A DNA stretch of 38,129 nucleotides from a virus. Shown one piece after another: positions 6,698 through 15,501 of the stretch. Made by a program: the position numbers and the translations under genes. Each line of letters opens with the position of its first letter. The first letter of the stretch is position 1. The DNA is taken from positions 1 to 38,129 of IMG/VR virus record IMGVR_UViG_3300017708_002371; one strand, 5' to 3'. Under the pieces are notes generated by a model, which worked only from the letters and a program-made list of their open reading frames with translations, had not been told where the DNA came from and did no database searches.

Positions 6698-7993
6698 TTA
6701 TTCGACAATAGAGTCTCTGATAATATTTAGCTTGGTGTAGCAACCTTCTGCAGCAATTAAATGTGCAACGTCTGCTACTAAGTATTTTCCAGATTTTTTC
6801 TTAGATATATCTTTTCTTTTTTGATTGGCAGAAATTTCTGGAAAGTCACAATATACTACATCACCAGGGAAAATGCCAAAATCACCATCTATCTTAAGAT
6901 TTACATGAAATAAATTAGACTGATAGTATCTTTTTGCTGCAATCTGAGGTATTTCGTCATGGTTGAATGATGGTTCTTGTGCTGCATTAAGTTGTTTATC
7001 AAGAGTTGGTCCTGTTGGTTGAACACCAGTGTCTCTAAATTTGTGAGAAATATTCCCAGTAACTTTATCGGGTAATCCTAAATGTGTACCAACTTGTGGT
7101 TTATCAGCACTTAAATTATTATCTCCTTGATACGAATCATCACTCGCATGTGAGGTTTGTGTGTATAAATGTGAATATGGATCTATTGTTCTTGTTTTAG
7201 TATTTTGCAATGCACCAAGATGTAAAGTATCAATTATGTTTGTGTTGTTTGAAAATTCAACACTCAAAATTTTATTACTATATCCAGGAGGAAGTTTGGT
7301 AGTTTCTGTTAACAACATTCTTCTCTTTGGTTCCTGACTAAACATGACATCAATAGATCTAAAGTTTAATCCATTGTAAGTATCAAATAAAAAGTAACCA
7401 GCAGATTTAGGAAACTTTTCTGGTTGTGCTTTGTTGCATAGTGTAGTAACAAAATCTAAAGGTCTTTCAGTACAACACTTAACTGGTAATTCAGTTACAG
7501 TTGGATCAATGGCAATTGGTCTCTGAGTAATTTTAGAAAGAACTTGATTTACAGTATCACTTATCTTCTGGTCGAACCTAGAAACAACATAGTTTTCTTC
7601 TAACTCATTTAATATAAAATCATCCATACACAAATCAATTCTGTGCATTTCTTTCATGGTATTTGTTGCCGATGATATCACTTCAGCAATAGTAAACTCA
7701 GATGCTCCAGTGAATACTAATTCAACTTGATTTTCATCTACAACAGTTAGATCAACTTTTTCTCCCGTGATAAGATTTATTTCTCCAGATTGATCGGCAG
7801 ATATTGTACCATCTTTTCCATCTATTCTTATTCCACTATCAAACATTTCAAAAGTAGCACGGACGGAATGATCAAAAATACTTTGAAAGATTAAAATATG
7901 TGAAAATGCACCTTCCCCCAACAAACTAAGATCACTACCGTAGTTTGATGTAATCGTAAATTTCTTTACGTTATGTACTAAGGGTTTTGTCAT
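6698..7993 (-). CDS. 27: gp27-like baseplate hub subunit
   Basis: A 431-aa protein beginning MTKPLVHNVKKFTITSNYG. The order of segments matches T4 gp27: an N-terminal tube-like beta domain (LSLLGEGAFSHILIFQSIFD), a central helical part, an internal beta domain with GYFLFDTYNGLNFRSID, and a C-terminal barrel with GDFGIFPGDVVYCDFPEI and SGKYLVADVAHL, which is typical of gp27/gpD hub proteins. T4 gp27 is 391 aa. In the virion it would form the trimeric ring joining the gp5 spike to the tail tube. Neighbours (gp5 downstream, tape-measure-like protein directly upstream with adjacent stop/start) agree. Confidence 0.78.
   Translation of the reverse strand: MTKPLVHNVKKFTITSNYGSDLSLLGEGAFSHILIFQSIFDHSVRATFEMFDSGIRIDGKDGTISADQSGEINLITGEKVDLTVVDENQVELVFTGASEFTIAEVISSATNTMKEMHRIDLCMDDFILNELEENYVVSRFDQKISDTVNQVLSKITQRPIAIDPTVTELPVKCCTERPLDFVTTLCNKAQPEKFPKSAGYFLFDTYNGLNFRSIDVMFSQEPKRRMLLTETTKLPPGYSNKILSVEFSNNTNIIDTLHLGALQNTKTRTIDPYSHLYTQTSHASDDSYQGDNNLSADKPQVGTHLGLPDKVTGNISHKFRDTGVQPTGPTLDKQLNAAQEPSFNHDEIPQIAAKRYYQSNLFHVNLKIDGDFGIFPGDVVYCDFPEISANQKRKDISKKKSGKYLVADVAHLIAAEGCYTKLNIIRDSIVE
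6724..6730 (-). promoter_or_regulatory. putative late promoter motif CTAAATA
   Basis: CTAAATA on the minus strand inside the last codons of gp27, 33 nt before the start of the 75-aa gene. It could start a gp5-proximal late transcript. Support is the motif and spacing only. Confidence 0.35.
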
Positions 7994-10900
7994 TTATGTA
8001 TAGTATTTGCTACCTGAGGTGCTTACTTTTTGACTGTTATTTGTATTACTATCAATTATATATGGTTGATTTATAAGAACTATCTTAGTACCATCTTCTT
8101 CATAATCAGCATGACTTCTTAATTTATCATCACTATTTAGATTGACTGGAGTAATATTACTGGGACTTACAGAATTTGAACTTGGTTTATTGAAAAATTG
8201 TGATTGTTGGCCAGCAGAAGTTGCTGCATGTTCTCTTGCACCCGCAAATATATCAGTGAATCCACTGGTTCCTTGTAGTGATGAGAAGTTTGCTTGCTGA
8301 CTATCCTCATTTTGAGTAGTTTCTTTTTCTTTCTTTGAGGGAATTATAGGTGGTCCTTTAGTAATTGTTGGAGTTTTAACTGGTTTTGCATCAACTCCAT
8401 ACTTACTAGAAAGTAATGCACTCACCTTTTCTGCATCAAATTTAGGTTTTTCTCCAGCTGGTGCCAGTGACTCTGGACCATCAGCATCACTGATCCCTCT
8501 TATAGAATCAGTTTCGGAAGTTTTATTTGCTAATTCTGCTTTGAAGTTTCTAAAATGTTTTTTAACCATATCACGAATAATTGGACCACCACTTCCAGGT
8601 TTTCCACCTTGCTTGATCATCCATAAATCCCATCTTGCACCAAGACCTCCCCATGCCGTAGGACCATAATTATCAGGTTGTCCATCTCCATCCGAATCAG
8701 CATGACCTGCCAATCCTCTTGGATCATAACCAGAACCTGCCTCAGCATGAGTCCAAATATTTTTATCAATATCACCTTCACCCCATCCCCATTTAATTGC
8801 AAGTCTTGCCGCTTCAGCAGACATTTGATTTAACTGTTCATGTGTAACTGGTTTGCTGCCAAAATTATTCGGTGTGGCACCAGCCATTGCAGCAAGTGAT
8901 AGTCCTACAGAATTACCATTCTTACCTTCAGTGTGCTTTCCTGTCACATCATAATCTTTATTTCTATAAACACTACCATCACCTCCAAATATTGTATGGT
9001 ATCCATAACTTTTACTTGCATCATTATAATTTCCAGCAGTCCAATGTAAGTAAATTTGAGTATCCTTACCTCTTGTTTTTCCTGGAGTAAAGTTTGGATC
9101 ACCAAATTTAACTGGAGTAATTGTTCCAGTTCCAGATGGAAGGCTACGTCTACCACTACCTTGACTTACTGTCGGTCCACTTCCTCCAGGACTTTGAGAT
9201 TCATCACCTTCAGAATCGTTGGTTCCTCGTTTATCAGTGGCAATAGATTTACTATAAACTGAACCTTCATTATTTGGATCCGATTCGGAGAAGAATGCTG
9301 TTCTTAAAACATTAAACTTTTTAACTAGATTATACTCTAAAGGATTTAATAAAGTAGCCCAACCACCAAGTTTTATCTTACCAAGATTTAAGAAGGGAAC
9401 CCATGATAAATCAATTTGTGGTCCATCTTGTTTTTGGATATTACTAATACCCTTCATCATCCATTCAGAAAATAATTTAGCACCATTTACAACTTTTAAA
9501 ATATCATTTTTCAGTCTCTTTCCAACCGCAGATGCACCTCCACCATTCAATAGTTCATACATCAGATCACCGACATATTCACCAGCAAGTGTTCCAATGA
9601 TTGTTCCTAAGAATGGAATTGGGATAAATGAACCAAGGAATCCACCAAGTGCAGAACCACCTACCTTAAACAATGCTCTATCAAGTTTACCATCTTCCAT
9701 ATAGGAAGCAATACCAATCATAAGTGGACCAATAATTGGTATTCTACCTAGAGGTCCAGAACTAACTTTGGCAAATTTACTTGCAAGTCTTGCTCCTGAT
9801 CTATTCAAACCAAGTCTTGCACCACGACCCATAATTCTGGTCTGAAGACGACTTCCAGATTTTGCAAGTCCTCTTCTAAAAACACCACCCGCTCTTCCAG
9901 ATGCTGGTCTTCCTCCAGCACCTGTTCCAAGACCAGGACCTGATGGTTTAGGAACAAACTTTTTGTTCCTAATCATCTTATCCACATTTGCTTTTGCTCT
10001 CCTTGCTGCTTGAGTTGGAGTCTTACCAGATTTTATAGCATCATCATATGCATTCTGATATGCTCTAGCAGCATCATTACCATACTTTCTTTCAAATAAT
10101 TTTGCCTGCCGACCACGATTCATATATTCCGAAGTCTTACTTGCTCCTGATGCTGGTTTTCCACCAGGTGATAGTTTAGTTTGAGGTTGTACTCCAGGTT
10201 TTGCTCCAGGAGTCATACCATTAAGAGGAACTCCAGACATTGCCAAGATCATTGCAATGTTGATAAACTTGTTGAATTTTCCTAAGAACTTAGTATATTC
10301 TTTTTCAGCATCCTCACCACCAACACCTTCAATTTCTCTTCCTATTGCATCTGTAACATCATAGGCACCATCAACTACAGATATAATTCCATTTAGAATT
10401 TTTCCTCCTAGATTTACAATAAATTCTGTTGCAGCAGCAAGATTTTTTACAATATTAAATACTGTCTCCCTATTCTCAAATAAAAATATTAATATTTTAC
10501 CAGCAATGACACTGAATATAAAGTTTTGGATGGCATCAATAATTCCACCTTTAGGAAGAATTTTTGAAAGTGCTGCTCCACCAAGTCCAGCACCAATTTT
10601 AGATTTATTTTCTAGTTTTGTCTCTTTAGACTGTCTTTGTTCCTTTTCAAATAATTTTTTCTTAGTAGTTACATCTTTTTTCTCTTCTTTTATTGACTTA
10701 CCAAGTAAATTTCTAATGTCAAGAACTTCCTTGTCGATACGTTCAAGTGTTCCTGGACCAGACTTTGGTGATCCAGATACTTGAGTTTTGTTATTTCTTG
10801 CTGGAATAGATGTTGAAGGTATAAGTGCAGTCTTTGGGTTTATTGTAATCGCATTACTTTTTCCTTGTTCTTGCCCTTGAGTCTGACGTTTAACAATTTG

Positions 10901-10996
10901 AGTATTTTTACCACCACTAAATGCTTTTTTTGCAGCACGTTTTGCTAGTTGACCACCAACTGCTCTTGAAATTGAACCTCCTAGCAATCCAATCAC
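7994..10996 (-). CDS. tape-measure-like tail protein with amidase domain
   Basis: A 1000-aa protein. GTG start at 10996, supported by a strong Shine-Dalgarno (AGGAGGTGA) and GTGA overlap with the previous stop. The N-terminus is basic and coiled-coil (to about 130), followed by hydrophobic segments (FIFSVIAGKILIFLF) and a Gly-rich membrane-like stretch (about 380-480). About residues 630-800 are a peptidoglycan-recognition/Amidase_2 domain: IYLHWTAG with H651, GYHTIFGGDGSVY, NSVGLSLAAM, WTHAEAG with H750 and RWDLW with D790, plausible zinc ligands. The C-terminus has FSSLQGTSGFTDIFAGAR, also present in the adjacent 816-aa protein. It probably lies in the tail lumen or hub and cuts murein during DNA entry. 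It may correspond in position to T4 gp29, but it is much larger. Confidence 0.75.
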   Translation of the reverse strand: MIGLLGGSISRAVGGQLAKRAAKKAFSGGKNTQIVKRQTQGQEQGKSNAITINPKTALIPSTSIPARNNKTQVSGSPKSGPGTLERIDKEVLDIRNLLGKSIKEEKKDVTTKKKLFEKEQRQSKETKLENKSKIGAGLGGAALSKILPKGGIIDAIQNFIFSVIAGKILIFLFENRETVFNIVKNLAAATEFIVNLGGKILNGIISVVDGAYDVTDAIGREIEGVGGEDAEKEYTKFLGKFNKFINIAMILAMSGVPLNGMTPGAKPGVQPQTKLSPGGKPASGASKTSEYMNRGRQAKLFERKYGNDAARAYQNAYDDAIKSGKTPTQAARRAKANVDKMIRNKKFVPKPSGPGLGTGAGGRPASGRAGGVFRRGLAKSGSRLQTRIMGRGARLGLNRSGARLASKFAKVSSGPLGRIPIIGPLMIGIASYMEDGKLDRALFKVGGSALGGFLGSFIPIPFLGTIIGTLAGEYVGDLMYELLNGGGASAVGKRLKNDILKVVNGAKLFSEWMMKGISNIQKQDGPQIDLSWVPFLNLGKIKLGGWATLLNPLEYNLVKKFNVLRTAFFSESDPNNEGSVYSKSIATDKRGTNDSEGDESQSPGGSGPTVSQGSGRRSLPSGTGTITPVKFGDPNFTPGKTRGKDTQIYLHWTAGNYNDASKSYGYHTIFGGDGSVYRNKDYDVTGKHTEGKNGNSVGLSLAAMAGATPNNFGSKPVTHEQLNQMSAEAARLAIKWGWGEGDIDKNIWTHAEAGSGYDPRGLAGHADSDGDGQPDNYGPTAWGGLGARWDLWMIKQGGKPGSGGPIIRDMVKKHFRNFKAELANKTSETDSIRGISDADGPESLAPAGEKPKFDAEKVSALLSSKYGVDAKPVKTPTITKGPPIIPSKKEKETTQNEDSQQANFSSLQGTSGFTDIFAGAREHAATSAGQQSQFFNKPSSNSVSPSNITPVNLNSDDKLRSHADYEEDGTKIVLINQPYIIDSNTNNSQKVSTSGSKYYT

Positions 10997-13443
10997 TGGA
11001 AGTCACCTCCTAATGTATTTGCAATCATGGTCTTTCTTACTTCAGCTGCAAGTTTTGATGGTGATGTTGTTGGGAAATCTGGATCAGTTGGTACATTCCC
11101 AGTTTCAGAATCGTTGGCAGGAAATCCTGCAATTGGAGGCATAGTTATAGCATCAGTAGAATTTTTGGGGACATGCTTCAATCTCTCTGTAGGAGAAATT
11201 TTTTCTATCGGTAATGGAGTAAGTTGTGAATTTTCTTTTGGTAAGATTTTTGATGATATTTGCCCAGAAGGTTTTGCTAATTTTGCTCTTGCACCTGCAA
11301 AAATATCAGAGAACGCACTAGTTCCTTTTAATGATGAGAAGTCTATATCATCATTGGGATTATCTATACGAATATTGTTATAACTATTCTCAGTAATACC
11401 AGTTTGAGTACTAATTACGTTACCTTGAGAAGTTGCCCCAAATGATTTTACTGGATCTGACCATCCAAATCCTTCAAACATAGAAATTGTGTTAGGAGGA
11501 TCTCCAGGTCTTCCTTTTACATAATCACCTGCAACATATCCTTTAGTATTGGGATTTCCATCATTAGTAAAGGTTTCTTTTTCTTGTGTCCATGCTGGTA
11601 CTTTATCCAAAGATGGAATCATAGATTTTGCTACAGTTGCTTTAGAATTTCTAAGTGCATCCATAGTTTCACTTACAGTATGACGTGCTGCATTACCACC
11701 TTTACCTTCATAATAACTTTGTCCCGCACTTACTTGTTGTACATGACCTCTCATATTTTTGGGAACAGGAATTGATGCAAATTCCATGGCAAGATCAATT
11801 TGTGCTGCCTCAATATCATTACTTTTACCCATCAAATACGAGGAAAGTCTTTCTCTTCCAGGTTTATTCAATAGAAGATTTGTGCCCATCTTATCCTGGT
11901 TTGACCTATTGAACATGTCATCATCTTTCAAACCAGTTCCATTTAATGCATTAGGCATAGTTTGTGGAGTTATTTGATAACGACCAGCAGCATATAATTT
12001 ACCAGAATTCTGATGTCTCCTTACTTCCCCAATAGTCATATCAAATAGATTCTTACCCAGTATTGTAGAAGCATTATTGGTGCTTCCCACGATTCTATTA
12101 CCACTACTACCTTGATTCATGGAGTTATAATTACCCTCACCTTTAGAAACAAAATCTAGTAGTGGTTTAACTGCTCCAACATATCCACCACCTGATGCAT
12201 ATGTGGTTCCACTTACCATTCTTGGTTTATTTGTACCACCACCAGCAGCATTGATAGATTCCATAAAACCACTACCAAACTTATCAACAGCACCACGACT
12301 CATTACAAACTCACCTGGAGTAAGCATGGCAGGAACAGTGTCAGTTCCACGAGCCATACCACCACCAGAAAATCCTTCTCGTTCATTCAAAGAAGGTAGT
12401 ATACCTCTAGTAAATGTTTCCATAATACTACCAGGTTTTGATAGTTCATCTGCTTGCTTCTTTGGAGTAGCATCAGTCAGACCTTTACTTTCTAGTTGTT
12501 GTTCAGTGCTATCCTTAGCCCTGAATGCTAAAGCACCAGCACCGATGGCAGTGGCAATCGCAGCAGCTGCAAGTGGATTCTTTGCTGCAAAACCTATTAA
12601 CGCAGGTATTGCTCTTGTTACTAAGAACGCAGTAAGTCTTGCCATTCCACTTACTACGGTTCTAATAAAACTACCTAGTGGAGTAGCAAATAATACGAAT
12701 GCAGCAGTAAGTGCTGGCCACCAATCTTTTAAGAACCTACCAAGAGTATCAAGTTTTTTCTTATTCTTTGGATCTGACATCCATTCAATAATATTGACAA
12801 GAATTTTACCCAGAACTACATTCTTTATCCAATTAAATATTGTATCAAATATACTTAGTTGAGGTAAAGCACCTTTTAATTTTTTAAGGAAACCTTTTCC
12901 TTTCTTATCTTTTTCTAAAGATTCTTCTTTTGCTTTTCTTTTTTTCTTCTGAAGGTTCTTTCTTTCAATGTCTCTAATACTCTTAGTTACATTAAGTCTT
13001 TCCTTAATCAGACCTTTTATTGCAATAATATTTTTTAGAATACTAGAGAGAAGTTTATCACTCTTATCTACTTTTACATTCTTCTTCTCAATCTTAGATT
13101 CTTCTACAGATTCTTCTGTAGGTTTCTGATATGGAACAAGAGCAGAACTTGGAAGTGCCCTTACTTCAGATACTTTTGCTTTGGATTTAAAAGAACTCTT
13201 GGATATTTTTGCCGTTTTTGCCTTGAACTTTGGATCTGCTGCTTTTCTTTTCTTTCTTACTGCTATAATTTCTTTTCTTAATGCTTCAGATCTATCATCC
13301 CCAGCACCTTTTGTTTGGAACTCAATGGTTGCTGCTGCTTCCATCAAGGCACTAAGATAATCTTCCTCACCAGAGAGGTTATCTAGGTCTACACCCATCT
13401 CTAAGAGTATTTCTATTGGATCGGTAGTAGTCCTAGATGCCAT
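10993..13443 (-). CDS. tape-measure-like tail protein with lysozyme/transglycosylase-like domain
   Basis: An 816-aa protein. Residues 1-190 are highly basic coiled coil, then an amphipathic/hydrophobic region (IFNWIKNVVLGKILVNIIEW; Ala-rich about 275-310). About 355-400 is the tape-measure signature ARGTDTVPAMLTPGEFVMS followed by INAAGGG. About 425-560 is a lysozyme-fold murein hydrolase: FVSKGEGNYNSMN with candidate catalytic E436, and YAAGRYQITPQTM. The C-terminal part contains FSSLKGTSAFSDIFAGAR, matching the downstream 1000-aa protein, so the two are diverged paralogs with different hydrolase inserts. The start ATG at 13443 overlaps gp51. It is expected to be an ejected or lumenal tail protein; tape-measure assignment is inference from motif and from the preceding gp26/gp51. 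Confidence 0.75.
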   Translation of the reverse strand: MASRTTTDPIEILLEMGVDLDNLSGEEDYLSALMEAAATIEFQTKGAGDDRSEALRKEIIAVRKKRKAADPKFKAKTAKISKSSFKSKAKVSEVRALPSSALVPYQKPTEESVEESKIEKKNVKVDKSDKLLSSILKNIIAIKGLIKERLNVTKSIRDIERKNLQKKKRKAKEESLEKDKKGKGFLKKLKGALPQLSIFDTIFNWIKNVVLGKILVNIIEWMSDPKNKKKLDTLGRFLKDWWPALTAAFVLFATPLGSFIRTVVSGMARLTAFLVTRAIPALIGFAAKNPLAAAAIATAIGAGALAFRAKDSTEQQLESKGLTDATPKKQADELSKPGSIMETFTRGILPSLNEREGFSGGGMARGTDTVPAMLTPGEFVMSRGAVDKFGSGFMESINAAGGGTNKPRMVSGTTYASGGGYVGAVKPLLDFVSKGEGNYNSMNQGSSGNRIVGSTNNASTILGKNLFDMTIGEVRRHQNSGKLYAAGRYQITPQTMPNALNGTGLKDDDMFNRSNQDKMGTNLLLNKPGRERLSSYLMGKSNDIEAAQIDLAMEFASIPVPKNMRGHVQQVSAGQSYYEGKGGNAARHTVSETMDALRNSKATVAKSMIPSLDKVPAWTQEKETFTNDGNPNTKGYVAGDYVKGRPGDPPNTISMFEGFGWSDPVKSFGATSQGNVISTQTGITENSYNNIRIDNPNDDIDFSSLKGTSAFSDIFAGARAKLAKPSGQISSKILPKENSQLTPLPIEKISPTERLKHVPKNSTDAITMPPIAGFPANDSETGNVPTDPDFPTTSPSKLAAEVRKTMIANTLGGDFQ

Positions 13444-13612
13444 TTGCTGTTTGTTGTTTTAACTTCTCTTCATCAAGATGTTGTTGAAGTAGCATAACGT
13501 AGATATCACGTTCGATCGGAATCATATTCTCGATCTCTGTTAATGAGTATTTATGGTACTGCATCAAGGCAAAATTGAGACGGAAATAGTTCTCAAGATC
13601 CATATGGATCAT
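13433..13612 (-). CDS. 51: gp51-like baseplate hub assembly protein
   Basis: A 59-aa protein: starts MIHMDLENYFRLNFALMQYH, contains LTEIENMIPIERDIYVMLL, ends KQQTANGI. It fits the short cyanophage protein annotated as baseplate hub assembly catalyst gp51 (T4 gp51 itself is far longer). The pattern MIPxERDxYVxLL is also typical of tail assembly chaperones. ATG at 13612 follows the gp26 stop by 2 nt, and the stop lies 11 nt inside the next gene. A second ATG at 13603 is possible. Position directly before the tape-measure-like gene supports a tail assembly role. Confidence 0.72.
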   Translation of the reverse strand: MIHMDLENYFRLNFALMQYHKYSLTEIENMIPIERDIYVMLLQQHLDEEKLKQQTANGI

Positions 13613-13614
13613 GC

Positions 13615-14328
13615 CTATGCGAAAAAAGACGCTAGACCCTCAAGTACAACTTCACTTTCAACTTTAGTATTTGGATTTGTAATCTTTACTGTATGAGTTA
13701 GTTTGGGCATACTAGTAAAGAAATCTTCAATCTTTTTAAATTGTGTTGAATTCATTTGCTCAACAAACTCCATAAGTTCTTTCTTAGTGCAGTTTGCAGC
13801 CTCCCAGACTTCATCTTCAGTATAAACTTTGTCAATACATGTTGTAATTAAATCAAAGGATCTATCTGCTTCACTTTCAGTATCAAAGTTTTCTTTAACA
13901 AACTGTGCTAGAGACGGATATGCCATCTCAATCATAATATTATCATCCAATTTAATCTGAGTATCATGTCCCTTTTCTTTATGGACTTCAATTTCTTCAA
14001 CATTAATTTGAACAGTGACAGTACTCTGACCATCATCGGGACAAATTAGGTTAACCTCAATATCTTCTCCAACAGACTTTCCACGAATATTTAAAAATAG
14101 ATATTCAATATCAAAAGTTGGAAGTTTTTCAACCTTAATACCTTTCGTTTTGATGCAGTTCTTAATGACAGTCTTCACTGCATTACTAATCTGCTTTTGA
14201 CTTTCAGTTTCCAATGCGTATAGGAGAACCTTTTCTTCTTTAACTAGAAATGGTCTATACTCAATCGTTTGTCCTGTTGAAGGTAGTTCCAACTCAAATG
14301 TTGGTGTAGCAATTGTTGGTAAAGGCAT
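13615..14328 (-). CDS. 26: gp26-like baseplate hub assembly protein
   Basis: A 237-aa protein of the T4 baseplate gp26 family (T4 gp26 is 208 aa). Family features seen: an N-terminal LPSTGQTIEYRPFLVKEEK followed by LLYALET, a central KLPTFDIEYLFLNIRGKSVG and a cysteine/aspartate-containing beta segment INLICPDDG-like (VNLICPDDGQSTVTV), and a C-terminal helix with FVEQMNSTQFKKIEDFF. It is needed for central hub assembly in T4. A late-promoter-type ATAAATAAATA lies 27 nt upstream (14355-14365). gp51 follows after 2 nt. Confidence 0.85.
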   Translation of the reverse strand: MPLPTIATPTFELELPSTGQTIEYRPFLVKEEKVLLYALETESQKQISNAVKTVIKNCIKTKGIKVEKLPTFDIEYLFLNIRGKSVGEDIEVNLICPDDGQSTVTVQINVEEIEVHKEKGHDTQIKLDDNIMIEMAYPSLAQFVKENFDTESEADRSFDLITTCIDKVYTEDEVWEAANCTKKELMEFVEQMNSTQFKKIEDFFTSMPKLTHTVKITNPNTKVESEVVLEGLASFFA

Positions 14329-14354
14329 AATAATCCAATAAAAAATTCAGGTTG

Positions 14355-14365
14355 TATTTATTTAT
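14355..14365 (-). promoter_or_regulatory. late promoter motif (ATAAATAAATA)
   Basis: Minus-strand ATAAATAAATA, two overlapping copies of the T4-type late element, 27 nt before the gp26 ATG and in the only gap between the tail-tube-fold gene and gp26. It is a good candidate promoter for the gp26-gp51-tape measure-gp27-gp5 transcript. Confidence 0.65.
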
Positions 14366-14379
14366 TCTAGTTCTACGAA

Positions 14380-15009
14380 TCATGTAGTAGAAGAATAATA
14401 TTTTTGATAATCCATTGTCACAGTCATCGTTAGTAAATCAGTTGCTCCCTGAGAAATTGGCATACTATTAATAGATGATGGAAATGCATTTATAAATTTA
14501 TAGTTTAATGTTTTCTTCTTTGATGGGGTTGAAGAAAAAGTATCTTTTTCATACTTAATAATGTTTAAATTTGACATATATTCATCTGTAAAGGGAACTC
14601 TATAACTTTGCCTTGCTTCCTCTCTATTATATTCTTCACTACTCTCTCCACCAATATATCCCATCCATCCCTCAAACATTCTTAAGAGAGTATACTCCCT
14701 ATCAATAGCAAAAGTAAAATCAATTTTACCGTCAAATTGTCTACGGTATGCGTGCCTCTCAGTAATTCCAGAATAATCATTTGTAATTTCATGAGTTGCA
14801 AGACTAGATCCTGGCAATGTGGTATCTATACAAGCAATTTCTATTAAATTTTGAACTTGTGATGAAGTAACCCCGTATTTATTTCTTACATGATCTCCTA
14901 TTCTGCTGGGTAGTGTAAAAAATACTTGATAAAAATTAGTGGATGCATAATTACCCATCCTGGCTTTAACATCAGCCATACTAAATTTCTTTGGTCCAGT
15001 GTCTGCCAT
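14380..15009 (-). CDS. tail-tube-fold protein (gp19/gp54-like)
   Basis: A 209-aa protein with the T4 gp19 tube fold: FYQVFFTLPSRIG, ACIDTTLPGSSLATHEI, RRQFDGKIDFTFAIDREY followed by LLRMFEGWMGYI, and a C-terminal strand pair with LNYKFINAFPSSI and TMTVTMDYQKYY. The tail tube gp19 of cyanophages normally sits next to gp18; this one is instead beside baseplate hub genes and gp48, so it may be the tube initiator that does the job of T4 gp54, itself a gp19 homolog. It is transcribed divergently from gp4. Confidence 0.75.
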   Translation of the reverse strand: MADTGPKKFSMADVKARMGNYASTNFYQVFFTLPSRIGDHVRNKYGVTSSQVQNLIEIACIDTTLPGSSLATHEITNDYSGITERHAYRRQFDGKIDFTFAIDREYTLLRMFEGWMGYIGGESSEEYNREEARQSYRVPFTDEYMSNLNIIKYEKDTFSSTPSKKKTLNYKFINAFPSSINSMPISQGATDLLTMTVTMDYQKYYSSTT

Positions 15010-15014
15010 TACAC

Positions 15015-15022
15015 TATAAATA
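15015..15022 (+). promoter_or_regulatory. late promoter TATAAATA for gp4 operon
   Basis: Exact T4-type late element TATAAATA on the plus strand, 29 nt before the gp4 ATG, in the divergent intergenic region. It would serve the gp4-gp48-gp53 operon. Confidence 0.75.
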
Positions 15023-15033
15023 AAGATACTTTG

Positions 15034-15048
15034 TTATACTATGTATAA
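15034..15048. promoter_or_regulatory. perfect palindrome in divergent promoter region
   Basis: TTATAC TAT GTATAA is a perfect 15-bp inverted repeat between the divergent tail-tube-fold gene and gp4. It could be an operator or simply overlapping -10-like elements for both directions; no clear late motif for the minus-strand gene is seen here. Confidence 0.35.
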
Positions 15049-15051
15049 GAG

Positions 15052-15501
15052 ATGTCGAAAAGCATCAAGAGTAGATTTAAACCTTCAAACACTCAAAAGT
15101 ATGTGGGTGATGTAAATAATATAATTTGTAGAAGTTCATGGGAAAGGAGATTCTGCAATTGGTGTGATACTAATGAAAGTATTTTAGAATGGGGTAGTGA
15201 AGAGTTTTGGATACCATATCGTTCTCCCGTTGATAATCGAGTTCATAAATACTTTCCAGATTTTTTCGTTAAGGTTCGTGAAAAAAATGGAATAGTTAAA
15301 AAGTATGTCATTGAAGTAAAACCACATAAGCAAACACAACAACCTAATCCAAAACCAAAACGTAAAACTAAATCATGGTTGTATGAAGTAAAAACATACG
15401 CAGTAAACCAAGCAAAATGGAGAGCAGCAACAGAATTTTGTGCTGATCGTTTACTTGAATTTAAAATCATAACAGAAAACGAACTTGGCATTAAGAGATG
15501 A
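15052..15501 (+). CDS. 4: gp4 head completion protein (TnsA-like nuclease fold)
   Basis: A 149-aa protein, the same length as T4 gp4 (gp50/4, 150 aa). It has a PD-(D/E)XK arrangement: E31 in SSWERRF, D70 in HKYFPDFFV, and E88-x-K90 in YVIEVKP. T4 gp4 is required to complete DNA-filled heads for tail joining. The intact nuclease residues suggest activity on packaged DNA ends, which is inference. It is the first gene of the plus-strand island, 29 nt after TATAAATA. It overlaps the next gene by ATGA. Confidence 0.88.
   Translation: MSKSIKSRFKPSNTQKYVGDVNNIICRSSWERRFCNWCDTNESILEWGSEEFWIPYRSPVDNRVHKYFPDFFVKVREKNGIVKKYVIEVKPHKQTQQPNPKPKRKTKSWLYEVKTYAVNQAKWRAATEFCADRLLEFKIITENELGIKR

Noticed and set aside
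12203-12862. 219-aa open frame on the plus strand
   Set aside because: It is a shadow of the 816-aa tail protein: hydrophobic low-complexity reading of the reverse complement, no ribosome binding site, and wholly inside a gene with clear motifs.
13548-13554. ATAAATA on the minus strand inside gp51
   Set aside because: It encodes His-Lys-Tyr within the gene, and no gene start lies at the usual 20-35 nt; chance match in AT-rich coding DNA is likely.
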